64,000 nt of DNA, taken from Liolophura sinensis (lineage: Eukaryota > Mollusca > Polyplacophora > Chitonida > Chitonidae). The stretch spans positions 17,143 to 81,142 of the forward strand of contig NW_027018103.1 of the NCBI RefSeq assembly GCF_032854445.1. Direction: 5' to 3'. Positions within the stretch are counted from its first letter, which is position 1; every line of letters begins with the position of its first letter. The position numbers were made by a program, and so were the translations under genes. Below the pieces are notes generated by a model. The model worked only from the letters and a program-made list of their open reading frames with translations. It did no database searches and was not told where the DNA came from. Of this stretch, positions 37,415 to 50,403 are shown in pieces.

Positions 37415-40400
37415 AAAAAGTACAACTGATCACTGAACCACATCAATAAGGTTCTAATAGATGCGGAATTAGGCCAGGCATCGGCAGCTGTTTAGAAAAT
37501 TGCAAATTTCCCTGGTTTCCATGGAGTAAGAGCCGTTGCTGGGCACGTGACTATGACATCAATGATCATTCAATTGTCGCTACAGCCAAAAGTGTTAGTC
37601 GGAGAGCAACGCGGTTTGAACCATTCGATTTCTCGTCACAAAATACGTCGGATTAGCCTCTTACTAGCAGCACTGGAACAGCTTTTCCACTTTTGCATTT
37701 TTGCCTGGTCTTTTTGTTAATTTGAAATCGGATACAATCTACTATGTACAATCGCGACTGGTCATTACTATATTCAACTTTTGACTATAAGTTATGTGCC
37801 CTTCTGTAGCCCAGAAGACGTCAAATCTTTGGGCTAAGCCCATTTAACTCACCCAGCAATTGTCTTACTTTTAAGTCCAAGACAATCTCAATGTCTTTAT
37901 CTACGTGTAGGAAAACCACACCATTCGTACATAAAAAACACAATGTACTAGATACAGTCTGCTGTAAAAAGTACAACTGATCACTGAACCACATTTATAA
38001 GGTTCTAATAGATGCGGAATTGGGCCAAGCATCGGCAGCTGTTAAAAAATTGCATATTTCCCTGGTTTCCATGGAGTAAGAGCCGTTGCTGGGCACGTGA
38101 CTATGACATCAATGATCATTCAATTGTCGCTACAGCCAAAAGTATTAGTCGGAGAGCAACGCGGTTTGCACCATTCGATTTCTCGTCACAAAATACGTCG
38201 GATTAGCCTCTTACCAGCAGCACTGGAACAGTTTTTCCACTTTTGCATTTTTGCCTGGTCTTTTTGTTAATTGAAATCGGATACACTGTACTATGCACAA
38301 TCGCGACTGGTCGTTACTATATTCAACTTTTAACTATACGTCATGTGCCCTTCGGTAGCCCAGAAGACGTCAAATCTTTGGGCTAAGCCCATTTAACTCA
38401 TCCAGCAATTGTCTTACTTTTAAGTCCAAGACAATTTCAATGTCTTTATCTACGTGTAGAAAAACCACACCATTCGTACATAAAAAACACAATGTACTAG
38501 ATACAGTCTGCTGTGAAAAGTACAACTGATCACTGACGCACATCAATAAGGTTCTAAAAGATGCGGAAATGGCCCAGGCATCGGCAGCTGTTTAAAAAAT
38601 TGCAAATTTCCCTGGTTTCCATGGAGTAAGAGCCGTTGCTGGGCACGTGACTATGACATCAATGATCATTCAATTGTCGCTACAGCCAAAAGTATTGGTC
38701 GGAGAGCAACGCGGTTTGCACCATTCGATTTCTCGTCACAAAATACGTCGGATTAGCCTCTTACCAGCAGCACTGGAACAGTTTTTCCACTTTTGCATTT
38801 TTGCCTGGTCTTTTTGTTAATTTGAAATCGGATACAATCTACTATGTACAATCGCGACTGGTCATTACTATATTCAACTTTTGACTGTAATTTATGTGCT
38901 CTTCTGTAGCCCAGAAGACGTCAAATCTTTGGGCTAAGCCCATTTAACTCACCCAGCAATTGTCTTATTTCTAAGTCCAAGACAATCTCAATGTCTTTAT
39001 CTACGTGTAGAAAAACCACACCATTTGTACATAAAAAACACAAGGTACTAGATACAGTCTGCTGTAAAAAGTACAACTGATCACTGACGCACATCAATAA
39101 GGTTCTAAAAGATGCGGAAATGGCCCAGGCATCGGCAGCTGTTTAAAAAATTGCAAATTTCCCTGGTTTCCATGGAGTAAGAGCCGTTGCTGGGCACGTG
39201 ACTATGACATCAATGATCATTCAATTGTCGCTACAGCCAAAAGTATTGGTCGGAGAGCAACGCGGTTTGCACCATTCGATTTCTCGTCACAAAATACGTC
39301 GGATTAGCCTCTTACTAGCAGCACTGGAACAGTTTTTCCAATTTTGCATTTTTGCCTGGTCTTTTTGTTAATTGAAATCGGATACACTGTACTATGCACA
39401 ATCGCGACTGGTCGTTACTATATTCAACTTTTAACTATACGTTATGTGCCCTTCGGTAGCCCAGAAGACGTCAAATCTTTGGGCTAAGCCCATTTAACTC
39501 ATCCAGCAATTGTCTTACTTCTAAGTCCAAGACAATCTCAATGTCTTTATCTACGTGTAGAAAAACCACACCATTGGTACATAAAAAACACAAAGTACTA
39601 GATACAGTCTGCTGTAAAAAGTACAACTGATCACTGACGCACATCAATAAGGTTCTAAAAGATGCGGAAATGGCCCAGGCATCGGCAGCTGTTTAAAAAA
39701 TTGCAAATTTCCCTGGTTTCCATGGAGTAAGAGCCGTTGCTGGGCACGTGACTATGACATCAATGATCATTCAATTGTCGCTACTGCCAAAAGTTTTGGT
39801 CGGAGAGCAACGCGGTTTGCACCATTCGATTTCTCGTCACAAAATACGTCGGATTAGCCTCTTACCAGCAGCACTGGAACAGTTTTTCCACTTTTGCATT
39901 TTTGCCTGGTCTTTTTGTTAATTTGAAATCGGATACAATCTACTATGTACAATCGCGACTGGTCATGACTATATTCAACTTTTGACTGTAAGTTATGTGC
40001 CCTTCTGTAGCCCAGAAGACGTCAAATCTTTGGGCTAAGCCCATTTAACTCACCCAGCAATTGTCTTACTTCTAAGTCCAAGACAATCTCAATGTCTTTA
40101 TCTACGTGTAGAAAAACCACACCATTTGTACATAAAAAACACAATGTACTAGATACAGTCTGCTGTAAAAAGTACAACTGATCACTGACGCACATCAATA
40201 AGGTTCTAAAAGATGCGGAAATGGCCCAGGCATCGGCAGCTGTTTAAAAAATTGCAAATTTCCCTGGTTTCCATGGAGTAAGAGCCGTTGCTGGGCACGT
40301 GACTATGACATCAATGATCATTCAATTGTCGCTACAGCCAAAAGTATTGGTCGGAGAGCAACGCGGTTTGCACCATTCGATTTCTCGTGACAAAATACGT

Positions 40401-40716
40401 CGGATTAGCCTCTTACCAGCAGCACTGGAACAGTTTTTCCACTTTTGCATTTTTGTTTGGTCTTTTTGTTAATTGAAATCGGATACACTGTACTATGCAC
40501 AATCGCGACTGGTCGTTACTATATTCAACTTTTAACTATACGTTATGTGCCCTTCGGTAGCCCAGAAGACGTCAAATCTTTGGGCTAAGCCCATTTAACT
40601 CATCCAGCAATTGTCTTACTTTTCAGTCCAAGACAATCTCAATGTCTTTATCTACGTGTAGAAAAACCACACCATTTGTACATAAAAAACACAATGTACT
40701 AGATACAGTCTGCTGT
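37415..40716 (+). repeat. Mixed segment M69-M74, source haplotypes for the deleted dimer
   Basis: M69 is a chimera (M34-like 5', TTTGAACC, then B type, with private AAGTGTTAGTC). M70 is A with GGCCAAGCATC and TACGTCATG. M71 is B with GACTGTAATTTATG, TGTGCTCTTCTG and CTTATTTCTAAG. M72 is A with TTACTAGC, TTCCAATTTTGC and CATTGGTAC. M73 is B with CTACTGCCAAAAGTTTTGG. M74 is A with TTTTCAGTCC. The unusual 3' end of M71 reappears in all five deleted monomers and the TTCCAATTTTGC of M72 in every B partner, so this region preserves the parental forms. M71 and M73 recur as M89 and M90. Confidence 0.8.
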
Positions 40717-41211
40717 AAAAAGTACAACTGATCACTGACCCACATCAATAAGGTTCTAAAAGATGCGGAATTGGCCCAGGCATCGGCAGCTGTTTAGAAA
40801 ATTGCAAATTTCCCTGGTTTCCATGGAGTAAGAGCCGTTGCTGGGCACGTGACTATGACATCAATGATCATTCAATTGTCGCTACAGCCAAAAGTATTGG
40901 TCGGAGAGCAACGCGGTTTGCACCATTCGATTTCTCGTCACAAAATACGTCGGATTAGCCTCTTACCAGCAGCACTGGAACAGTTTTTCCACTTTTGCAT
41001 TTTTGCCTGGTCTTTTTGTTAATTGAAATTAATTGTTAATTGTGCTCTTCTGTAGCCCAGAAGACGTCAAATCTTTGGGCTAAGCCCATTTAACTCACCC
41101 AGCAATTGTCTTATTTCTAAGTCCAAGACAATCTCAATGTCTTTATCTACGTGTAGAAAAACCACACCATTTGTACATAAAAAACACAAGGTACTAGATA
41201 CAGTCTGCTGT
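40717..41211 (+). repeat. Deleted monomer M75 (495 bp)
   Basis: Offsets 1-313 follow an A-type unit with GACCCAC and GTTTAGAAAATT (as in M5). The last 171 bases follow M71 (TGTGCTCTTCTG, CTTATTTCTAAG). About 66 bp between them are missing and replaced by 11 bases of filler that create three copies of TTAATTG. The lost segment includes all the A/B diagnostic sites at offsets 314-380. Confidence 0.95.
41019..41042 (+). other. Deletion junction with three TTAATTG copies
   Basis: TTAATTG stands at 41019-41025, 41029-41035 and 41036-41042. The first belongs to the normal A monomer; the second lies across the breakpoint; the third runs into the M71-type TGTGCTC. The filler looks copied from the adjacent TTAATTG, as expected of end joining with templated insertion. 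The same junction, base for base, is at 42065-42088, 43111-43134, 50211-50234 and 60608-60631, so all five derive from one event. Confidence 0.88.
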
Positions 41212-41762
41212 AAAAAGTACAACTGATCACTGACGCACATCAATAAGGTTCTAAAAGATGCGGAAATGGCCCAGGCATCGGCAGCTGTTTAAAAAATTGC
41301 AAATTTCCCTGGTTTCCATGGAGTAAGAGCCGTTGCTGGGCACGTGACTATGACATCAATGATCATTCAATTGTCGCTACAGCCAAAAGTATTGGTCGGA
41401 GAGCAACGCGGTTTGCACCATTCGATTTCTCGTCACAAAATACGTCGGATTAGCCTCTTACTAGCAGCACTGGAACAGTTTTTCCAATTTTGCATTTTTG
41501 CCTGGTCTTTTTGTTAATTTGAAATTGGATACAATCTACTATGTACAATCGCGACTGGTCATTACTATATTCAACTTTTGACTATAAGTTATGTGCCCTT
41601 CTGTAGCCCAGAAGACGTCAAATCTTTGGGCTAAGCCCATTTAACTCACCCAGCAATTGTCTTACTTTTCAGTCCAAGACAATCTCAATGTCTTTATCTA
41701 CGTGTAGAAAAACCACACCATTTGTACATAAAAAACACAATGTACTAGATACAGTCTGCTGT

Positions 41763-42257
41763 AAAAAGTACAACTGATCACTGACCCACATCAATAAGGT
41801 TCTAAAAGATGCGGAATTGGCCCAGGCATCGGCAGCTGTTTAGAAAATTGCAAATTTCCCTGGTTTCCATGGAGTAAGAGCCGTTGCTGGGCACGTGACT
41901 ATGACATCAATGATCATTCAATTGTCGCTACAGCCAAAAGTATTGGTCGGAGAGCAACGCGGTTTGCACCATTCGATTTCTCGTCACAAAATACGTCGGA
42001 TTAGCCTCTTACCAGCAGCACTGGAACAGTTTTTCCACTTTTGCATTTTTGCCTGGTCTTTTTGTTAATTGAAATTAATTGTTAATTGTGCTCTTCTGTA
42101 GCCCAGAAGACGTCAAATCTTTGGGCTAAGCCCATTTAACTCACCCAGCAATTGTCTTATTTCTAAGTCCAAGACAATCTCAATGTCTTTATCTACGTGT
42201 AGAAAAACCACACCATTTGTACATAAAAAACACAAGGTACTAGATACAGTCTGCTGT
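41763..42257 (+). repeat. Deleted monomer M77 (495 bp)
   Basis: Second copy of the deleted form, same length and same junction as M75 at a spacing of exactly 1046 bp. It is followed by B monomer M78, whose CACATCATTTG end is otherwise seen only in M91, the monomer that precedes the deleted M92. Confidence 0.94.
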
Positions 42258-42808
42258 AAAAAGTACAACTGATCACTGACGCACATCAATAAGGTTCTAA
42301 AAGATGCGGAAATGGCCCAGGCATCGGCAGCTGTTTAAAAAATTGCAAATTTCCCTGGTTTCCATGGAGTAAGAGCCGTTGCTGGGCACGTGACTATGAC
42401 ATCAATGATCATTCAATTGTCGCTACAGCCAAAAGTATTGGTCGGAGAGCAACGCGGTTTGCACCATTCGATTTCTCGTCACAAAATACGTCGGATTAGC
42501 CTCTTACTAGCAGCACTGGAACAGTTTTTCCAATTTTGCATTTTTGCCTGGTCTTTTTGTTAATTTGAAATTGGATACAATCTACTATGTACAATCGCGA
42601 CTGGTCATTACTATATTCAACTTTTGACTATAAGTTATGTGCCCTTCTGTAGCCCAGAAGACGTCAAATCTTTGGGCTAAGCCCATTTAACTCACCCAGC
42701 AATTGTCTTACTTTTAAGTCCAAGACAATCTCAATGTCTTTATCTACGTGTAGGAAAACCACATCATTTGTACATAAAAAACACAATGTACTAGATACAG
42801 TCTGCTGT

Positions 42809-43303
42809 AAAAAGTACAACTGATCACTGACCCACATCAATAAGGTTCTAAAAGATGCGGAATTGGCCCAGGCATCGGCAGCTGTTTAGAAAATTGCAAA
42901 TTTCCCTGGTTTCCATGGAGTAAGAGCCGTTGCTGGGCACGTGACTATGACATCAATGATCATTCAATTGTCGCTACAGCCAAAAGTATTGGTCGGAGAG
43001 CAACGCGGTTTGCACCATTCGATTTCTCGTCACAAAATACGTCGGATTAGCCTCTTACCAGCAGCACTGGAACAGTTTTTCCACTTTTGCATTTTTGCCT
43101 GGTTTTTTTGTTAATTGAAATTAATTGTTAATTGTGCTCTTCTGTAGCCCAGAAGACGTCAAATCTTTGGGCTAAGCCCATTTAACTCACCCAGCAATTG
43201 TCTTATTTCTAAGTCTAAGACAATCTCAATGTCTTTATCTACGTGTAGAAAAACCACACCATTTGTACATAAAAAACACAAGGTACTAGATACAGTCTGC
43301 TGT
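42809..43303 (+). repeat. Deleted monomer M79 (495 bp)
   Basis: Third copy of the deleted form. It has GGTTTTTTTG (C to T) before the junction, a change kept in M92 (with one more T) and M111, and absent from M75 and M77. M79 is thus the closest relative of the two copies farther along the array. Confidence 0.94.
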
Positions 43304-46300
43304 AAAAAGTACAACTGATCACTGACGCACATCAATAAGGTTCTAAAAGATGCGGAAATGGCCCAGGCATCGGCAGCTGTTTAAAAAATTGCAAATTTCC
43401 CTGGTTTCCATGGAGTAAGAGCCGTTGCTGGGCACGTGACTATGACATCAATGATCATTCAATTGTCGCTACAGCCAAAAGTATTGGTCGGAGAGCAACG
43501 CGGTTTGCACCATTCGATTTCTCGTCACAAAATACGTCGGATTAGCCTCTTACTAGCAGCACTGGAACAGTTTTTCCAATTTTGCATTTTTGCCTGGTCT
43601 TTTTGTTAATTTGAAATTGGATACAATCTACTATGTACAATCGCGACTGGTCATTACTATATTCAACTTTTGACTATAAGTTATGTGCCCTTCTGTAGCC
43701 CAGAAGACGTCAAATCTTTGGGCTAAGCCCATTTAACTCACCCAGCAATTGTCTTACTTTTAAGTCCAAGACAATCTCAATGTCTTTATCTACGTGTAGG
43801 AAAACCACACCATTCGTACATAAAAAACACAATGTACTAGATACAGTCTGCTGTAAAAAGTACAACTGATCACTGAACCACATTTATAAGGTTCTAATAG
43901 ATGCGGAATTGGGCCAGGCATCGGCAGCTGTTAAAAAATTGCAAATTTCCCTGGTTTCCATGGAGTAAGAGCCGTTGCTGGGCACGTTACTATGACATCA
44001 ATGATCATTCAATTGTCGCTACAGCCAAAAGTATTAGTCGGAGAGCAACGCGGTTTGCACCATTCGATTTCTCGTGACAAAATACGTCGGATTAGCCTCT
44101 TACCAGCAGCACTGGAACAGTTTTTCCACTTTTGTATTTTTGCCTGGTCTTTTTGTTAATTGAAATCGGATACACTGTACTATGCACAATCGGGACTGGT
44201 CGTTACTATATTCAACTTTTAACTATACGTTATGTGCCCTTCGGTAGCCCAGAAGACGTCAAATCTTTGGGCTAAGCCCATTTAACTCATCCAGCAATTG
44301 TCTTACTTTTCAGTCCAAGACAATCTCAATGTCTTTATCTACGTGTAGAAAAACCACACCATTTGTACATAAAAAACACAATGTACTAGATACAGTCTGC
44401 TGTAAAAAGTACAACTGATCACTGACCCACATCAATAAGGTTCTAAAAGATGCGGAATTGGCCCAGGCATCGGCAGCTGTTTAGAAAATTGCAAATTTCC
44501 CTGGTTTCCATGGAGTAAGAGCCGTTGCTGGGCACGTGACTATGACATCAATGATCATTCAATTGTCGCTACAGCCAAAAGTATTGGTCGGAGAGCAACG
44601 CGGTTTGCACCATTCGATTTCTCGTCACAAAATACGTCGGATTAGCCTCTTACCAGCAGCACTGGAACAGTTTTTCCACTTTTGCATTTTTGCCTGGTCT
44701 TTTTGTTAATTGAAATCGGATACACTGTACTATGCACAATCGCGACTGGTCGTTACTATATTTAACTTTTAACTATACGTTATGTGCCCTTCGGTAGCCC
44801 AGAAGACGTCAAATCTTTGGGCTAAGCCCATTTAACTCATCCAGCAATTGTCTTACTTCTAAGTCCAAGACAATCTCAATGTCTTTATCTCCGTGGAGAA
44901 AAACCACACCATTTGTACATAAAAAACACAAGGTACTAGATACAGTCTGCTGTAAAAAGTACAACTGATCACTGACGCACATCAATAAGGTTCTAAAAGA
45001 TGCGGAAATGGCCCAGGCATCGGCAGCTGTTTAAAAAATTGCAAATTTCCCTGGTTTCCATGGAGTAAGAGCCGTTGCTGGGCACGTGACTATGACATCA
45101 ATGATCATTCAATTGTCGCTACAGCCAAAAGTATTGGTCGGAGAGCAACGCGGTTTGCACCATTCGATTTCTCGTCACAAAATACGTCGGATTAGCCTCT
45201 TACCAGCAGCACTGGAACAGTTTTTCCACTTTTGCATTTTTGTTTGGTCTTTTTGTTAATTGAAATCGGATACACTGTACTATCCACAATCGCGACTGGT
45301 CGTTACTATATTCAACTTTTAACTATACGTTATGTGCCCTTCGGTACCCCAGAAGACGTCAAATCTTTGGGCTAAGCCCATTTAACTCATCCAGCAATTG
45401 TCTTACTTTTAAGTCCAAGACAATCTCAATGTCTTTATCTACGTGTAGAAAAACCACACCAGTCGTACATAAAAAACACAAGGTACTAGATACAGTCTGC
45501 TGTAAAAAGTACAACTGATCACTGACGCACATCAATAAGGTTCTAAAAGATGCGGAAATGGCCCAGGCATCGGCAGCTGTTTAAAAAATTGCAAATTTCC
45601 CTGGTTTCCATGGAGTAAGAGCCGTTGCTGGGCACGTGACTATGACATCAATGATCATTCAATTGTCGCTACAGCCAAAAGTATTGGTCGGAGAGCAACG
45701 CGGTTTGCACCATTCGATTTCTCGTCACAAAATACGTCGGATTAGCCTCTTACCAGCAGCACTGGAACAATTTTTCCACTTTTGCATTTTTGCCTGGTCT
45801 TTTTGTTAATTTGAAATCGGCTACAATCTACTATGTACAATCGCGACTGGTCATTACTATATTCAACTTTTGACTGTAAGTTATGTGCCCTTCTGTAGCC
45901 CAGAAGACGTCAAATCTTTGGGCTAAGCCATTTAACTCACCCAGCAATTGTCTTACTTCTAAGTCAAGACAATCTCAATGTCTTTATCTACGTGTAGAAA
46001 AACCACACCATTCGTACATAAAAAACACAATGTACTAGATACAGTCTGCTGTAAAAAGTACAACTGATCACTGAACCTCATTTATAAGGTTCTAATAGAT
46101 GCGGAATTGGGCCAGGCATCGGCAGCTGTTAAAAAATTGCATATTTCCCTGGTTTCCATGGAGTAAGAGCCGTTGCTGGGCACGTGACTATGACATCAAT
46201 GATCATTCAATTGTCGCTACAGCCAAAAGTATTGGTCGGAGAGCAACGCGGTTTGCACCATTCGATTTCTCGTGACAAAATACGTCGGATTAGCCTCTTA

Positions 46301-46601
46301 CCAGCAGCACTGGAACAGTTTTTCCACTTTTGCATTTTTGCCTGGTCTTTTTGTTAATTTGAAATCGGATACAATCTACTATGTACAATCGCGACTGGTC
46401 ATTACTATATTCAACTTTTGACTGTAAGTTATGTGCCCTTCTGTAGCCCAGAAGACGTCAAATCTTTGGGCTCAGCCCATTTAAATCACCCAGCAATTGT
46501 CTTACTTCTAAGTCCAAGACAATCTCAATGTCTTTATCTACGTGTAGAAAAACCACACCATTTGTACATAAAAACACAAGGTACTAGATACAGTCTGCTG
46601 T
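42809..46601 (+). repeat. Block C, copy 1 (M79-M85, ~3.79 kb)
   Basis: Seven monomers in order: deleted; B with GAAATTGGATAC; A with GGCACGTTAC and CGGGACTGG; A with ATTTAACTTT and GTGGAG; A with TATCCACAATC, CGGTACCCC and CAGTCGTAC; B with GGAACAATTT; B with AACCTCAT and GGGCTCAGCCC plus TTTAAATCAC. The same order occurs at 49907-53703 and at 60307-64000. M84 lacks a base in CTAAGCCATTT and in AAGTCAAGAC; M85 lacks an A in CATAAAAACAC. Confidence 0.92.
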
Positions 46602-49600
46602 AAAAAGTACAACTGATCACTGACGCACATCAATAAGGTTCTAAAAGATGCGGAAATGGCCCAGGCATCGGCAGCTGTTTAAAAAATTGCAAATTTCCCT
46701 GGTTTCCATGGAGTAAGAGCCGTTGCTGGGCACGTGACTATGACATCAATGATTATTCAATTGTCGCTACAGCCAAAAGTATTGGTCGGAGAGCAACGCG
46801 GTTTGCACCATTCGATTTTCTCGTCACAAAATACGTCGGATTAGCCTCTTACCAGCAGCACTGGAACAGTTTGTCCACTTTTGCATTTTTGTTTGGTCTT
46901 TTTGTTAATTGAAATCGGATACACTGTACTATGCACAATCGCGACTGGTCGTTAACTATATTCAACTTTTAACTATACGTTATGTGCCCTTCGGTAGCCC
47001 AGAAGACGTCAAATCTTTGGGCTAAGCCCATTTAACTCATCCAGCAATTGTCTTACTTTTAAGTCCAAGACAATCTCAATGTCTTTATCTACGTGTAGAA
47101 AAACCACACCATTCGTACATAAAAAACACAATGTACTAGATACAGTCTGCTGTAAAAAGTACAACTGATCACTGAACCACATTTATAAGGTTCTAATAGA
47201 TGCGGAAATGGCCCAGGCATCGGCAGCTGTTAAAAAATTGCATATTTCCCTGGTTTCCATGGAGTAAGAGCCGTTGCTGGGCACGTGACTATGACATCAA
47301 TGATCATTCAATTGTCGCTACAGCCAAAAGTATTAGTCGGAGAGCAACGCGGTTTGCACCATTCGATTTCTCGTGACAAAATACGTCGGATTAGCCTCTT
47401 ACCAGCAGCACTGGAACAGTTTTTCCACTTTTGCATTTTTGCCTGGTCTTTTTGTTAATTTGAAATCGGATACAATCTACTATGTACAATCGCGACTGGT
47501 CATTACTATATTCAACTTTTGACTGTAAGTTATGTGCCCTTCTGTAGCCCAGAAGACGTCAAATCTTTGGGCTAAGCCCATTTAACTCACCCAGCAATTG
47601 TCTTACTTCTAAGTCCAAGACAATCTCAATGTCTTTATCTACGTGTAGAAAAACCACACCATTTGTACATAAAAAACACAATGTACTAGATACAGTCTGC
47701 TGTAAAAAGTACAACTGATCACTGACGCACATCAATAAGGTTCTAAAAGATGCGGAAATGGCCCAGGCATCGGCAGCTGTCTAAAAAATTGCAAATTTCC
47801 CTGGTTTCCATGGAGTAAGAGCCGTTGCTGGGCACGCGACTATGACATCAATAATCATTCAATTGTCGCTACAGCCAAAAGTATTGGTCGGAGAGCAACG
47901 CGGTTTGCACCATTCGATTTCTCGTGACAAAATACGTCGGATTAGCCTCTTACCAGCAGCACTGGAACAGTTTTTCCACTTTTGCATTTTTGTTTGGTCT
48001 TTTTGTTAATTGAAATCGGATACACTGTACTATGCACAATCGAGACTGGTCGTTACTATATTCAACTTTTAACTATACGTTATGTGCCCTTCGGTAGCCC
48101 AGAAGACGTCAAATCTTTGGGCTAAGCCCATTTAACTCATCCAGCAATTGTCTTACTTTTAAGTCCAAGACGATCTCAATGTCTTTATCTACGTGTAGAA
48201 AAACCACACCATTCGTACATAAAAAACACAATGTACTAGATACAGTCTGCTGTGAAAAGTACAACTGATCACTGACGCACATCAATAAGGTTCTAAAAGA
48301 TGCGGAAATGGCCCAGGCATCGGCAGCTGTTTAAAAAATTGCAAATTTCCCTGGTTTCCATGGAGTAAGAGCCGTTGCTGGGCACGTGACTATGACATCA
48401 ATGATCATTCAATTGTCGCTACAGCCAAAAGTATTGGTCGGAGAGCAACGCGGTTTGCACCATTCGATTTCTCGTCACAAAATACGTCGGATTAGCCTCT
48501 TACCAGCAGCACTGGAACAGTTTTTCCACTTTTGCATTTTTGCCTGGTCTTTTTGTTAATTTGAAATCGGATACAATCTACTATGTACAATCGCGACTGG
48601 TCATTACTATATTCAACTTTTGACTGTAATTTATGTGCTCTTCTGTAGCCCAGAAGACGTCAAATCTTTGGGCTAAGCCCATTTAACTCACCCAGCAATT
48701 GTCTTATTTCTAAGTCCAAGACAATCTCAATGTCTTTATCTACGTGTAGAAAAACCACACCATTTGTACATAAAAAACACAAGGTACTAGATACAGTCTG
48801 CTGTAAAAAGTACAACTGATCACTGACGCACATCAATAAGGTTCTAAAAGATGCGGAAATGGCCCAGGCATCGGCAGCTGTTTAAAAAATTGCAAATTTC
48901 CCTGGTTTCCATGGAGTAAGAGCCGTTGCTGGGCACGTGACTATGACATCAATGATCATTCAATTGTCGCTACAGCCAAAAGTATTGGTCGGAGAGCAAC
49001 GCGGTTTGCACCATTCGATTTCTCGTCACAAAATACGTCGGATTAGCCTCTTACCAGCAGCACTGAAACAGTTTTTCCACTTTTGCATTTTTGCCTGGTC
49101 TTTTTGTTAATTTGAAATCGGATACAATCTACTATGTACAATCGCGACTGGTCATGACTATATTCAACTTTTGACTGTAAGTTATGTGCCCTTCTGTAGC
49201 CCAGAAGACGTCAAATCTTTGGGCTAAGCCCATTTAACTCACCCAGCAATTGTCTTACTTCTAAGTCCAAGACAATCTCAATGTCTTTATCTACGTGTAG
49301 AAAAACCACACCATTCGTACATAAAAAACACAATGTACTAGATACAGTCTGCTGTAAAAAGTACAACTGATCACTGACGCACATCAATAAGGTTCTAAAA
49401 GATGCGGAAATGGCCCAGGCATCGGCAGCTGTTTAAAAAATTGCAAATTTCCCTGGTTTCCATGGAGTAAGAGCCGTTGCTGGGCACGTGACTATGACAT
49501 CAATGATCATTCAATTGTCGCTACAGCCAAAAGTATTGGTCGGAGAGCAACGCGGTTTGCACCATTCGATTTCTCGTGACAAAATACGTCGGATTAGCCT

Positions 49601-49906
49601 CTTACCAGCAGCACTGGAACAGTTTTTCCACTTTTGCATTTTTGTTTGGTCTTTTTGTTAATTGAAATCGGATACACTGTACTATGCACAATCGCGACTG
49701 GTCGTTACTATATTCAACTTTTAACTATACGTTATGTGCCCTTCGGTAGCCCAGAAGACGTCAAATCTTTGGACTAAGCCCATTTAACTCACCCAGCAAT
49801 TGTCTTACTTTTAAGTCCAAGACAATCTCAATGTCTTTATCTACGTGTAGGAAAACCACATCATTTGTACATAAAAAAACACAATGTACTAGATACAGTC
49901 TGCTGT
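46602..49906 (+). repeat. Segment M86-M91 between block C copies 1 and 2
   Basis: M86 is A with GATTATTC and CAGTTTGTCC plus two one-base insertions (CGATTTTCTCG, GGTTAACTATA). M87 is B with CATTTATAAGG. M88 is A with private GTCTAAAAAATT, GGCACGCGAC and GACGATCTC, and ends GCTGTGAAAAG. M89 is B like M71, which also follows a GTGAAAAG junction. M90 is B like M73. M91 is A with TTTGGACTAAGCC and the CACATCATTTG end of M78. The M71/M73 order is kept here without the M72 equivalent. Confidence 0.82.
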
Positions 49907-50403
49907 AAAAAAGTACAACTGATCACTGACCCACATCAATAAGGTTCTAAAAGATGCGGAATTGGCCCAGGCATCGGCAGCTGTTTAGAAAATTGCAAAT
50001 TTCCCTGGTTTCCATGGAGTAAGAGCCGTTGCTGGGCACGTGACTATGACATCAATGATCATTCAATTGTCGCTACAGCCAAAAGTATTGGTCGGAGAGC
50101 AACGCGGTTTGCACCATTCGATTTCTCGTCACAAAATACGTCGGATTAGCCTCTTACCAGCAGCACTGGAACAGTTTTTCCACTTTTGCATTTTTGCCTG
50201 GTTTTTTTTGTTAATTGAAATTAATTGTTAATTGTGCTCTTCTGTAGCCCAGAAGACGTCAAATCTTTGGGCTAAGCCCATTTAACTCACCCAGCAATTG
50301 TCTTATTTCTAAGTCCAAGACAATCTCAATGTCTTTATCTACGTGTAGAAAAACCACACCATTTGTACACAAAAAACACAAGGTACTAGATACAGTCTGC
50401 TGT
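49907..50403 (+). repeat. Deleted monomer M92 (497 bp)
   Basis: Fourth copy of the deleted form, junction at 50211-50234. It follows M91, whose CACATCATTTG end matches M78, the monomer before M79. Block C therefore moved together with at least the 3' end of its left neighbour. GTACACAAAAAAC near its end is shared only with M111. Confidence 0.93.

Larger units (their letters stand above)
40717..43854 (+). repeat. Three tandem copies of a 1046-bp dimer (M75-M80)
   Basis: Each copy is a deleted 495-bp monomer plus a 551-bp B monomer: 40717-41762, 41763-42808 and 42809-43854, each exactly 1046 bp. The B partners share TTACTAGC, TTCCAATTTTGC, GAAATTGGATAC and GACTATAAG. Copies are separated by their 3' ends: M76 ends with TTTTCAGTCC, M78 with GTAGGAAAACCACATCATTTG, and M80 with GTAGGAAAACC and CATTCGTAC. 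M79 differs from M75 and M77 by GGTTTTTTTG and AAGTCTAAG. This is the only true short-period higher-order repeat in the window. Confidence 0.95.

Noticed and set aside
40717-43854. The 495-bp monomers as a transposon excision or insertion footprint
   Set aside because: There is net loss with filler, no target-site duplication, no terminal inverted repeats, and the same junction is simply copied with the surrounding monomers.
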